Assembly: GCA_900708905.1 (NCBI GenBank)
Contig: CAADRB010000001.1
Coordinates: 5,983,224-6,047,223 of the forward strand
Direction: 5' to 3'
Length of the DNA stretch: 64,000 nucleotides
Source of the DNA: Hymenolepis diminuta
Lineage: Eukaryota; Platyhelminthes; Cestoda; Cyclophyllidea; Hymenolepididae
Shown here one piece after another: positions 23,001 through 35,200 of this stretch. Below the pieces are notes generated by a model. It was not told the DNA's origin and made no database searches. It saw only the letters and a list, made by a program, of their open reading frames with translations. The stretch's first letter is position 1. Each line of letters starts with the position of its first letter. The position numbers and the translations under genes are program-made.

Positions 23001-26000
23001 AGAATCTGCAAGGGCAGAAGAAAATAAATAAATGGCAGTGACAGAAAAGGTCTTCTAATGCAATCAGACCATCAACCAGGGAGTTAGCAGGTTTCTGATT
23101 TCGAAGTGTAGAATACACAGGACAGAACTCAACAACAAGCCCTGGGACTGTGTAGATGTATGGAACATTAGAGAGGAGAATTGAGAACTGCATAAAACAA
23201 GTATGCGAACAATTACTAAAAGGATAAAAGTAACACAGGACAACACAGATTAAGAAAAAGAGAAAACGAAGAAAAAGGAGACATGCAATTAGTGTCATTG
23301 TCTGCGTAGCGGTTCAGTCGCAATGAGTAATCAAATCTCAGTTGTGTCCCGAGAGAGTACAAAATTTTAGGCCACGATCATTTTCCATCTTGTCTTTTGT
23401 TTGGGGTAATCAAAATGGCAATTTGTCTCTACATACATTATTCTATTTGTTTTTAACTCAATCAATTTCCACTTTATTCCAGCAATGTAGTGTTAAACGT
23501 ACAGGTCAGCAAGGTCAGAGGTCACGATTTCGATACTCATCTAGTGAATCGCATGACCGATTTTTACAGATCAAAAGAAGGGTAACAAAATACGATTTTC
23601 TAACAAGATATATGTAGTGACCAAATTAAAACTTCTCGTGGTCCTCACTATGACCCAATTATCTCGATTTCAATCTGTGTAGAACTTGGATTCCCTGTTG
23701 TAATCTCAAGCTTCCCCGTAGAACCATTCAATCCGTGCATATACCCCTTCTGAATGAACTATAAACAGCCACAACATCCGTTACATCCTTGCCATCTACC
23801 AGCATCTACAGCAAAAATTAATAAGTAAATATTCTCATTGTTCGTTTCTTCTTTCTATTCTTTTGCCAGAGTGAATATTGAGAGAAAATAAAAAGCATAG
23901 CCTAAAGAATAGATGGGGACAAGAAACCGTTTTTCCATCCTAAAGATGCGTTAGGGTACTATTCTTTTGCTCATGACAAATGTTAGAGAACAGATTTCTC
24001 CAGTAGAACTTATCTGAAAGCAACACGTAGGCAATAGATTAAAATGAGGAATTCACCTTTGGAGATGACTTCTCCTTCGTCTGCTGTGGCTGATCTGGTT
24101 TGCTGTCAGCAGCCTCACCGGACTTGAACTTTGACCCCGTGGTTGGACGTGCTCTTGTTGCACCATCAGGAATGTAGATGAGGACACATGGGGCCTCCTT
24201 TCCTGTTGATGGACTAAAAAAGAACAAGAGGTGGTTATTTGGAGTCGCTTGCCCAGTATAAAAAGGAACATGCACCAAAATAGACTTGCTGGCTAGTAGT
24301 AAACGGTTGATCACAAATGAAGAATCCTTTGCGTTGCAGCTGAATAATATCACCCTTCTTGAGATTTCTCAGTTGGGGATCTCCTAAGTAGTTCTCCATT
24401 AACTAAATTTAACAGAGAAGCATAGAAAGCAAACCTATGAGTTAGAATGGTCTGGATTAATGAACGACTACTCACCACCGAGTCACGATTAATAAAGTCC
24501 TCAAATTTCTCCTCCTTTCCAATGAGGGGTTTGGAAATAAGATTGCCATAGGTGAGACAGGAAAGAGGTGTTAGTTGACTAAGGTCTTTTCCGACACACT
24601 TGACAATGCTTGGGTCGGCCAGCCAAGTAACCTTGTGAGTCTTTTTGTAATCCTACAAGAAAAAATAGAGATATTCATTAACTACTTAAGTATAATTTAA
24701 GCAGCTCTGCAGACGGATTTCATACCGCATCTTCGAGATTGAGTTCAGCATCAACAGATTCGATTCTGCCGTCCATTTTATGAATCTTAGAGATACGAAG
24801 ATTGCCCCAGTTCACGAATGTAACATTATCGCCTTCAACGAAGCATTCTGCATCGGCTTGTTCAACAAAGACAGTAGGAGCTAGAACAATGGTCTTTTCA
24901 CCGATAGCCGGGTCCTTTGGATGGAGTAGGGTCTAGGAATGTTTGGATTAAAGTAAATAAATATGGTAGACTAGAAAATGCTTCAGACCCTTAAACATCT
25001 AGTCATAAGAAATGCTGTTATTAAAAACATAAATTTTCTTATAACGAGGCTGGTTCGACGCTGACGAGATGGGGACCAGTCTCAAGTAGTTGAAGAAATA
25101 AATAAAGGAAAAGATTATCATTTTTTGGTAAGCAGAGCAAAAATGAGTCTTTATACTAAAATGACACTGAGAGATAACCACCACCTAGTTTTACGAACTA
25201 CACAAGCCCAGTAACGCAGTTTTTCCAGAGAGAGATGAGGGAGAGAACAAATAAGTCGATTAGACACAAAGCGAGTTTTAATTGAAGCAAAACAGACATA
25301 ATAAAGATTTCATTTTCTCAGAGGAACACATTTAACACAATATTTTTCTCACATTAGTATAATATTTTCACTTTGATACAAAGAATTCACTAGTGCTTAG
25401 AAAACGCTCTTCATAAGAAAATGAATTTAGCTTGAAAAATTGTATTCGCAGGCGTCTGTCTTGTAGCGAAAGTAATATTAAGGTAAAAAGAGGGGAGTTT
25501 GACAATTGCGGAAAAATTAACAATGGTCGCTAATAATATTCTAGAAAATGTGGTCGACAGCTCTTTGCTTTAGCGGTAGTCAATCGGGTGTTAGTTATGA
25601 CATTGTGTAGCTACCCAGTCCATTTATGAAAACGTTTTCTAACAATTAACCAGGGTAGAGTAGCAGCATGGAGCATTCTCGGAAGCAAAGAGAAAACATG
25701 ACGAAATATCAGTAGCCATATTTACAGTAGCTACGTCACAAGTCAAACAACATACATGTATTTTAAGTACGATCGCCCTCGCGCATATGTAAACACTTAA
25801 TAGTAAGAAGATATAACGACAATACATTAAAGCTATAAAAAACGTTCTTTGATTTGAAGAAACGAAATAGGTTAATTAACGGAAGTATACCAGGGAAAGA
25901 ACCAATGATAGTTCCACTGCTGGGATAGTGTTAGGCTGCTAACCGTAAAGCCTAAAATGACTCAAGACCCATCCCAGAGACACTTAAATATCAACAATTC

Positions 26001-29000
26001 AGTGTAATCGTAGTTAAACCTGAAGAGTGACTGATAATGTCAAATAAAAGTATAAAGCTGTCTTGAGAAGTTTGCCTAATACCCATAGAAGAAAACACGT
26101 AAACAAGAACGGAATATCAAGGATATATCTTTAGTCCTTCATTTAAGAGAGGGTACAAGAAATCTTAATGAGAAAAGGCTTACCAAACCGATAAACAGCC
26201 GTATATGAGAGAATTAAAATCTTTAATAAGAAATAAGTAAACGGTTGAGAAACGGCATACTATTATTAGCCGTCAAGCCCTAATCACTTAATACTTGATT
26301 TTCATTCAATTGAAAACATAACAAGTACAAATTTAATGGATCCAAACATATAAATTTGCCAACTTACCCACAAAGGGATGAATTCTCAGATAAGTAAAAG
26401 CAAGAAACTCGGAGAAAAAATACAATAGTTATTCAACATCGAAACGGCTACATTAGTGCACATAAAATTCATTTTTGAAATTAACTGAGAAATACATATG
26501 CCAGATAATCAGACATTTAGTAGGTCGATTCGAAGAAACTAAAATATTTCACACCGGGAAATCAGATAGGAACATAGACACCAAATAAAATTTAGTGTTA
26601 CAAATACACATACTTTGAACCAGAGATTGATTTAATGAATAAGCGAATCTTCATTCATGCGCATAGAGATATGTGAAGTTAGGGAAATCAAAGGCTTCGA
26701 CATGGGGCCATTTCTTGTCTGGTAAAGGATCCATTAAAACGCATCGCTCAAGAAATATCAATATATTATCAAACTAAACCAACCACCTATAAACATCAAA
26801 ATAGACAGCCGGATAAAATATGCTTAAAAATTACCTGCTTAGTTTCCTCCTTCTCCTGACCCTTCACACGAACTGGAACAAGCCCACCCTGAAGATTAAG
26901 ACCGGTATATCGGGGAGCCACCGGATCAATAACCTTCTTGTTGAAAGCCCAGATCTTATCCCATTCCATGGTTCCCGTAGACTTGCTAGAGCCCTGAGCG
27001 AGAATAAATTGACGAAGTCCCTCAGGAGTGAGACCATGGCGGAGAATACCTCGCACAGTTGGCATTCGAGGATCGTCCCATCCACTCACTAGACCCTGTT
27101 CTACAAACCAGGTCAACTTGCGTTTGGAGAGGAGAGTGAATTGAAGAGCAAGACGAGAGAAGTCAATCACCTGAGGCCTGCGAATTTCTAAATTGAAGAA
27201 AGGCCGATATTAATACAAGTGATTGTCGAGTTTTATTTTACTCTTTCGATGCACACCCAGTGAATGACCATCAATTTTCAGAATAAGGATGATACGCTTT
27301 GACTGATAAAATTCCTGGCAGCCATCCCCATCTAACAGTGAATCCATCATCTTAACCTTATGTCTAGTGATCCAACTAACAGTTAAAGAGCAGATTTGGA
27401 GTTATGTGAAACTTGCATCTAATCTGAGCAGTTAAGAAAAAGATTAGTACACGAACTTTCCCTAACTAGGCCGTCTTTCATAGCAATATCTAGTTTGATT
27501 CCTGGATATTTCGATTTCTCTCTTACATCTATCTGTAGCTTGAAAATCCCTGTAATTAAAGTGAAGAATAAGGCCTGTTTTAATCTTATTCAGATAGTCA
27601 TGTGAGAAAAAGATAGTTCAGATTATGAGCGTTTAACTCGTTTTCTAGAATTCAGAACGATGGCTGACTGAGTCATGCATAGTCTTGTAGCTTCTTATGT
27701 CAGAAATGCAGTTAGATTGAATAGCATTTAACCCGTCATTGGTGGAAAATTAAAACAAATGAGTTTCGTAACTATCTGAAATTCAGAACACAAACCCATT
27801 AACTTTTTAGTTTCTTTGAATTGGCTTTAGATCATTCCGATTTCCCGTGAGCGGAACAAACCACTCCTGACTGCTTACAAGTTACATCGGAGCTAATCGA
27901 GAACATATTTTGTGTGCAAGATGCCATGAAAATAAGAGAAATTATTCCAAATTTCCTTTACTAAGTTTTTGAAAAACAATGGGCATTTTCTAGGGCATTC
28001 AAGGTACTTATAAATGTTTAAATAAGGTTAGAATAGAGGATGGAACCTACTGAGAGCATCGCACATCCAGTAGTACTGGTCGTTACGATCATTGTATTCG
28101 GAGGTACGAAGGGCATGAGTGACACCTTCCAGACTGTCCACAATCGGGCAGGCGAAATCATAGATCGGGAAGACCCTAATAATAAAGGATGAATTAATTA
28201 AATAGTAGTATGAATGCAAAAGAAGTTAATATTCTGGGAATGGGGTATTACAGAGAAAACATAAAACGTCAGATCGCACAATATAATGACCTTGTGAAGT
28301 CATAAGGATAGGAAATATATTGGCATGCAACAACTTTACACAAATCATGATTCTGCATTACAAAGTACCTACGATTCTCATACAACAAGGTCAACAAAAG
28401 CTTTAGAATTCCATTGAAAATGGAATTCTTATAGCCCACATGGTGATCCACACTTCAGCTCGTCCAAATTGCCACTTTAATTTTATTAGCCTTTCCCAAC
28501 CAAGCAAAGAACGCAAAACCAGTCACCTGCTTCTCAACATACTTTAATTTGCCCTATTTAAGACATTGCGTTCACTCACGCTGCGCTGATGTTTACACTC
28601 TGCTTTTCAATTTCTCAATTTTCTCCCTACCCCTTATTTCTTCCCCTCACTTCTATGATTGTCCAATACACTGTGATCCAATTCAACTCTTGATCGTATG
28701 ATTTTGGAGAAAACAATTGTATCCTTGAGCCTTATTAGAATCATTAGTTTTGTAAGAGAGTACCTAAATGTGGGAAAACATAGCAAGGCACATTTGAGTA
28801 ATAAAAGATCCTGGCGAAATCAAAAAATTAAAACAAGCCTCGAAAATATAGTGAGTGCTATATAGCGATCGTAAAAGATCATAAAGACACTATTTAAAAA
28901 AATGAAACATCTGGTCGCCAACGATACTACATTCAATCTTCGACTATATTGGCAAGTACGTTATAATGATTAATGTGGAGTCAAGGTCATACAATTTTTG

Positions 29001-32000
29001 TCACAGTATTCATAATTATTTTCATTTTCAATACATGACATTGCTGTAAGCAATACCTTTGGAATGGCCTAATAAAAAATCGACCTGAAAAATTACGACT
29101 CAAGAATTGCAGGAATAAAAAAACGGGATCGTTGATACTACAAAATGTCGTTAATTCCAACTAACTATTCTCTCACATCCCTTCACCGCCAAAATATTGA
29201 TATAATAGTGAAATTGCCTTCTTACGTTACTTCCCTTACATCAATTGCATATAATGATAAAATGATTCACGTTAATCCTCAGACACTACGGCAAAAAGAA
29301 AACATAATAGGCGTTCAAAGCTCGGTTTGTGGGGAAAAACAGTTTCATAATAGCCGAACTAATGATTCAGCAAGTTGACAAATCTAACAACTACCGATTG
29401 CGTTTTTGTAGTAATAGTTGTACTTCGGCTAGGTTATCCAAAATTTGGATTATGATGAGATGGATTTAAAGGAGCTTACAGTATGAAAAATCCGAGTAAA
29501 AGGTATAAGGCAATTTTTTTCAATGATAAATGTGCATCTAATTCAACAAATGACATGAATTTAAGTCACGAAGATGCTGATTCTATTTCTCAACGAAATA
29601 ATCAACTCAAGTAAAAAAGGTGAAAAATTCGGCAACACAATATGGCTGGTATGTGTGAGTATAACCGTGAGTTATTTTATGAATTGACCTCAAACTTCCC
29701 TCTAAATATCATATCCTAATGAGCTTTGAGTAGCAAGAAAATAAATGAGTGCTCAAAAGTGATCCTACCTCGGCTTACACATTTTCAGTAACACCCAGGT
29801 CCACAACGGCTGTCAAATACATTATCAGGCTAGTATATTCAAAATGGATAGACTTAAGTAAGGTCAGGAGTTAATAACTACAATAGCCCATCGGTAAAAC
29901 AGCTCTATCACACTTTTCTCGGCAGAAAGAATCCTAGAGCCCACTTGATGAGAGAATCATCACATTTAGTTGACCAGTGCGATTGGGCATTTCCATCACC
30001 AGATGTAGAAAGAATGTCGATATCGTGACCCCTTACTTGATAGTAACGTTACCTGGACACTACGGGACTGAAACTGCAGTTCTATACAAAGTGTTCGTAG
30101 TAGTTTTCACCATTTCATTAAATAATTTCTTTAAATATAAGGAATTCATATATTGATAAGTCATTAGGAAAGAGGGAAAGCAAGATTTACTAACTCAAAA
30201 CTACCTGAAATAAACGAAAATTAAGACCCAAAAGTTGAGATTGAGAGGCGGAGAAAATTAAAGTCATGCATCAGTTACTGCAATCAACACACCTTTGTAA
30301 TTATAACATGAAATGCAAGATCATTCCTCACAATTTAGTCTACTTCACCAACACAGATGCCCACATGTTTGTAGCAGTCAAAAATGCGTCGAAAGGTGTA
30401 GCAACACTTGTAGCAAGCAGCCAATCAGAAACAGAGATCCCATAAGAGAGATTTGGAACAAGCCAATCAGAAAAAAATGTGTTCTGAAATGGTGAATATG
30501 CATGCGACGTGTAACAAATAGATTAAAAATCACATATTTAAATCATTCAGTGTATTTGGATAACGCCAAACGGACTTTACGGGCATAGTATTCTTAGTAC
30601 TAATAGAGAAGAACACGCGATTGTAGCAATAAAAAGGTGAGGAAATTTTTTCCCAGCAAATTTTAAAGGACAAACCTTAAAAGTTCTCAGATAAGGATTC
30701 TTTGGAAATCAACACGAAATCATGAAAATTAATATTTTAATAAGCAATTATGGTCCAAATAAACTAAAACGCATAGAATGAATACATTAACGATACAAAT
30801 TATAAAATCTGGAAGGATATCAACCATAAAATAAATAAATCTATAGTCATATCGAAACATACTTGTACTTAGTGCCCGTTCGGATATGGGGTTCGAGCTT
30901 GCACCGGTAGATGGTGGGATCCCTCATAGCACCGTTGTCTGAAGACATATCGATTTTAGCTCGAATACAGGTTTTTAATCCTGCCTCAGTACCCTCTTGC
31001 ATGGCTTTCCACATAGCTAGGTTCTTCTCAACAGCTTTATAATAATAAAAGAACAATCAGACTCGATATTATGACCAGAAAGGGCCGATATATGGATGAT
31101 AAAACATACAATTTTTTCGACAAGCAGACTCCTTCCTTTCTTCACGCTGAGATCTCATAGTTTCAGTATCGGTATCGTCGGCATAAGCCTTTCCGTCCTT
31201 AATCATTTGGGTACACATATCAATCATCTTATCAAAATAATTTGAAGTGAATGTGAAATCGTCCCATTTGACACCCAAACGAGGAAGATCATTCAGAATA
31301 GCCTCCTCAAAAACAGCATTTTCCTTCGCCGGATTGGTATCATCAAAACGCAGAATGAGCTTCCCTTTAAAAATTTCCTTGTAGTGGTAATTAAGGAGAG
31401 CGGCTTTAGCATGTCCTATGTGCATGAAGCCACTGGCTTCTGGTGGGAATCGAACGACAACTTTCCCCACCTCAGCACCGGGAAGGTCGGAGAATTTCCC
31501 ACCCTCTTCAAATTTCATGTCAGTAGCGGCACGACCTTTGGAAGCTGGAGTCTTAGTCCGGGCAACATTCTCGTCCGACAGATTATTTGGAATGGATTTT
31601 TGGAGAGGAACCACATTTTGGCCCAAAGCTTCACCGAGTTTGTGCGTCTCCGGTAGGTGATTTAAGAAATCAACAAGACGTCTCAAGTTTGGATAGCTCT
31701 TCTTAACGGACGGTGAATTCTTTGCTTCTTTATCACAAAGTTGTTGCCAAGAGTCATTACCTTAAATGTAGAAAACAATGAAAGCACTATAAACCGATTA
31801 AAAGCGTTCATATTAAAATGTGATTTACAGAGTAAACGGGCCCAAATGGCGATATCTGCAAGAGTTACAGCGTCCGCAACTAAAAATGACCGGTGTTCTA
31901 GGCACCTATCCAATTCATTCAAGGCCTTATCGAAGTTATCGGTACTTGATAACTCAATACGGGCGAAACGAATCCAATTTGCCACATCAATCTAAACTTA

Positions 32001-32208
32001 TAAACCAAATTTGAAAAAACTTACAAGTTGCCTTGGATCCTGAAGAGTTTGTATCCCGAGTGACCTAGATAACAAATTTGGGTGAATAAAGCAATGACAT
32101 ACCCGAAATCAATGTCGACGGAACACTGGAGAACAGTTCTAACCAAGTCAACAAAATCTGACTTTACTACAAAGGTAACTTAATTATTTATCACTTACCA
32201 GCTTCCAT
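17014..32208 (-). CDS. EPRS1: Bifunctional glutamyl-prolyl-tRNA synthetase (EPRS), 19 coding exons
   Basis: Charges tRNA-Glu and tRNA-Pro; in animals it sits in the cytosolic multi-synthetase complex. Exons: 32208-32199, 32166-32103, 32064-32025, 31991-31829, 31760-31110, 31034-30863, 28175-28051, 27187-26835, 24932-24726, 24652-24476, 24402-24305, 24213-24057, 23005-22554, 21452-21191, 21118-20931, 20853-20720, 18991-18447, 18372-18152, 17191-17014. All phases agree, giving 1398 residues (human about 1512). Order: a GST-C-like N-domain ([15 protein letters not shown]), class I GluRS with HIGH ([11 protein letters not shown], about residues 206-209) and LSKRK (about 428-432), a Lys/Glu/Gln-rich linker (about 740-888), class II ProRS with motif 2 [10 protein letters not shown], and the C-terminal zinc region ending [10 protein letters not shown]. 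Odd points: no WHEP repeats seen; motif 3 reads GLVLPPPVA, with Pro1174 where Arg is usual; the first coding exon has 10 bases; one weak donor CC|GTTTAC at 24305. The start is inferred from phase. Confidence 0.95.
18992..20719 (-). other. EPRS intron 16 (1.73 kb)
   Basis: The donor after ATCCGAG at 20720 and the acceptor TTTTCAG at 18994-18992 bracket AT-rich DNA. Around 19580-19660 a stretch resembling a tRNA-derived sequence (GGATTAGCTATGG, and CAGGTTTCGATTGG as a poor B box) is visible. It is too weak to call. No gene was recognised. Confidence 0.6.
21453..22553 (-). other. EPRS intron 13 (1.1 kb)
   Basis: Separates the linker exon (ends ACTAG|GTGATA) from the ProRS exon starting ACTTGGTCTTGAAGCC; the split Arg codon is restored across it. 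It is AT-rich with no recognised repeat. The plus-strand ORF at 22078-22263 has no motif and is taken as chance. Confidence 0.7.
23006..24056 (-). other. EPRS intron 12 (1.05 kb), where WHEP exons would be expected
   Basis: Bounded by AAG|GTGAAT at 24057/24056 and TTGCAG at 23011-23006, both in phase 0, so direct splicing keeps the frame. Two short minus-strand open stretches exist (near 23807-23730, reading [18 protein letters not shown], and near 23190-23060). Neither resembles a WHEP helix-turn-helix, and the first would not splice in phase to the next exon on its own. I leave both unassigned. Confidence 0.55.
24933..26834 (-). other. EPRS intron 8 (1.9 kb) holding a tRNA-like element
   Basis: AT-rich intron between CAG|GTAATT at 26835/26834 and the acceptor CCTAG near 24933. 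It contains the structured tRNA-like sequence at 25920-25977. No gene was recognised on either strand. Confidence 0.7.
25920..25977 (+). repeat. tRNA-like element with nested perfect stems
   Basis: The outer stem CTGGGAT (25920-25926) pairs with ATCCCAG (25971-25977). Inside, TTAGGCT (25931-25937) pairs with AGCCTAA (25949-25955), or alternatively GTTAG with CTAAC. The 5' part TGGGATAGTGTTAGGCTGCTAACC resembles a tRNA A box and D-arm (TGGCNNAGTGG). CTCAAGACCCATCCC is a poor B box. At 58 nt it is too short for a standard nuclear tRNA, so a decayed tRNA-derived repeat is more likely. Confidence 0.4.
27188..28050 (-). other. EPRS intron 7 (863 bp)
   Basis: Donor CTCA|GTAGGT at 28051/28050 and acceptor TTTAG at 27192-27188. 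It interrupts a Lys codon (A|AA) in the sequence [16 protein letters not shown]. No internal feature was seen. Confidence 0.75.
28176..30862 (-). other. EPRS intron 6 (2.7 kb, the largest in the gene)
   Basis: Between TACAA|GTATGT at 30863/30862 and TTATTAG near 28176. It contains a diverged copy of the dispersed repeat (near 29981-30060). It also holds a stretch with two CCAATCAGAAA motifs 41 bp apart (30421 and 30462). No coding sequence was recognised. Confidence 0.7.
29981..30060 (+). repeat. Dispersed repeat family, diverged copy d
   Basis: GGGCATTTCCATCACCAGAT, then GTCGATATCGTGACCCCTTACTTG, follows the same order of blocks as the copies at 11065, 13635 and 39545 (GGTCAT...CACTGGATGTG...ATCGATxTCGTGACCTCTGACTTG). 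It is more diverged than the others and its limits are uncertain. Confidence 0.35.
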
Positions 32209-35200
32209 TGCTATTAAATCGACCACGCGAACCCCAATCTTTCACGAGTTCAAAAGTGCCTGGCCACTTAAGGCAATTAAAACAATATCATTTATGATTT
32301 ATAACTGAAATGCTTTGCAAGTTGTTATTAAGATAAAAATGTATCGGATACAAATTTTTCGAAGAGGCATCTATTCATTTATCTATTTATTAATTATTTT
32401 ATAAAGGTATAGAAACATGACGATTAGCCTAATAAAAAAACATAAAAATTTGTTTAGAAACATACCAATTTACAAGCTATCAAGAATAGATCAATATCAC
32501 TTATAACGGCGAAGAATAATATCATTAGCGGTACCGTTAATATCCCACATTAAATAATCTCAGAAATTAATGTCCTTCAGATTTTTTATAGCGTCTTAAC
32601 CCAATCCCTAATCGATTTCCATTTCAAAGTTTGTTTACTACTGTCATTCTATTATTTAATTCAAGTATTCATCTATCATAAACATTTTAGAGTTAATGAT
32701 TGAAATGGATAAACAATTTAGATATCTGAAAATAATGTAGAAATTATATTTCCCTATGAATTAATTGTTTGAAATGGGCAAAAACTTTGCAAAGCCTGGC
32801 AGTGTCGAAATTTCGAAAATATTGTTAACAAAACCTAACTTTAAAGATCTTTTAGGGGCAGTTCTCATAAACATAGTTTCATTACTGGGAGTTAACCTAT
32901 TTTAATTATACTGCTCTGACCAGCGCGCAACATTCGATTTTAAACTTCTTTATCATATTAACTTTGCAGTAAAAATGACTTGTTACGTTTGATACGCATT
33001 GCTTATTACTCTTTCATTTTAAAACTCATATTAGATGAAATTTCAGATTATTATTCTGCGTTTTAGATAGGTATGAAAATAACGTGCTGCTGAAACTGCA
33101 TTATTTAATGCATTAAATGATCATTCACTGGGCAGACTTTTAGCAGATCTTGAATATAAATATCGAACGTTTGGCATCTATACTGCGATCGTTTTCAACT
33201 ATTTAATGAGTCTTAAAGAGATTCCGTATTTTTTATTATTTGCATCAATTTGTCTGTATTTGACTCAGGTATGGTGAATACCGCTACGGTAATGTGAAGT
33301 TAAATACGCTATATCATGAGAGCTAACCCATATCATCTGTATATCGTAAAATCAGTCGACTGTCCTGGTCCGCCGTTTTAATATACGGAGTGTAAGATTG
33401 GTGACAGATGATAAGGTCGGTGAAAAATTTGGAAATAGAGGTGAACGGAGATGATAAATAACCAATCTCCAAGGAGAAAATTTCAGTCTGATTAGTAATG
33501 ATTCCTAGCACTGGGCTTGAGTAATGTTCCCGGATTAGACAACTGAATACCCACAAATTGACAATCAATAACTTATTAACCAAAGTTGGACGTGCCCTTA
33601 GTGCAGATGTAAGTCTACGAGCCACATTTAACTATTCGCATAAAGTCAATCTTACTAATTAATACCGGACAAAGGGAGCTCGATTTCATCAATAGATGAC
33701 TTAAAAATATCATATTTCAACTCAGGATTAGTGTTTGCAGGCATATTCCTTTAAGTGATCGAAGTTTAAACGATACTTATGCAAAATCCATTACTCTATA
33801 ATGAGAAGTTAACGCTTTCCAATATTTTGGAACCAATACTTTCCCTAGAATTCGAGTATGTTTTTGAAATGCGGGAATAAAATCAGTTTTTGCAAAGCAA
33901 TGTTTGAATTAAATCCGGCGCACTATTCTTCCAATCTCTTTCAAAACTTGTTTTTAACCTAAAAGAAACTTTTAAATAGAGTGAAAAATGATGACATTCA
34001 AACTAAGAGATGTCAATTATAAAGTGAACTTCATAGAAGCCATCAAATGTCAACTTCTCCCATGAATAAATATTACACACCTCACCGTATCTTGGATATG
34101 GCCTTTTCATCACAGTGATTTAGTGGTTAACTCGATCTTCTGGCTTGGCTGATAGAGGGAACGGAACAATTTAAGTTTCTCACCAGGAAGATTCTATGAT
34201 GCTACACCACTGCCAAAAAGATGAGCGTTGGAAAACAGAGTCCTAAACGGCCTTAGGAGTTACAATATAAACTAAATAAGAAGCATTTTAAAAGCTTAGA
34301 AGTTACTACTAACCAATCAGTAACTTTTGACAAGTAATGATCTTGCTAAATACTATGCAACGATATCAAATTGTGTCTTTGAAACCACAATCTGGCACCA
34401 CTTTTAAAATAGCTAATCACGAGATATTTTTATTCTCGATCACTTCAGTGGTACCACTCAATTTCAGCAATCACGTAGGCTACACATATTCCCCCTACCC
34501 TGCTAGACCTTTCCAATTCAAATTAGTAGAGATCAAAAACAAAAACACAAATTTCATTCTATATTCTGTATAAGAAAATGTTTAGCTAAAACGTTGAACG
34601 TGTGGTGCTTTCAAAAAATTTAGATTTTATATAAACCCATCCCGAATTTGTGAAAAATGTGAATTTCATAATAGGCTTTCCAACTTGGAACCATCCAGTC
34701 AGAAACAGACTTTTCAACTTTGATTGGTTTTAGAGCTGAACTATGCCGATTTCAAAGCTCTTCTTAAGAACTAGCCAAGACGAAAAAAAAGCGACTAGAT
34801 TTATCAATCCCCCATTGGTTAAATTATGGCTCCAGTTCATTTTTTCCTAACCGAAAAAACTTTTTATTTGCGACTTGTTTAACTTTTCCCTTTTCGTAAA
34901 TGGTGTGTCATTAAATGAGTCGGAAATCAAAATAATATATGGTATAAACTTATTTCACCACATTTTTTTACTGTACAAAAATTAATAATGAGTGTTTCTA
35001 CTTTTCATTTAATATAAAAATATATAAGACGTTGCTTCTGTAACTAAACTATCCTACAGAATTAGCCTAATCATTTAAAAAAGACTTAGAGGACGGGCTG
35101 TCTTGTTTCAAAATACTTTAAAGGCTGCCAGAAAATTTTAATTAATGTGGAATATTATAGTAGTAAAGCCAATAAAAACCTTCGCCCCTTAAAAGTATTA

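Noticed and set aside
22948..23298. Minus-strand ORF of 116 codons covering 23190-23060, possible extra EPRS exon
   Set aside because: The stretch reads hydrophobic sequence unlike any EPRS domain, and the neighbouring exons join in phase without it.
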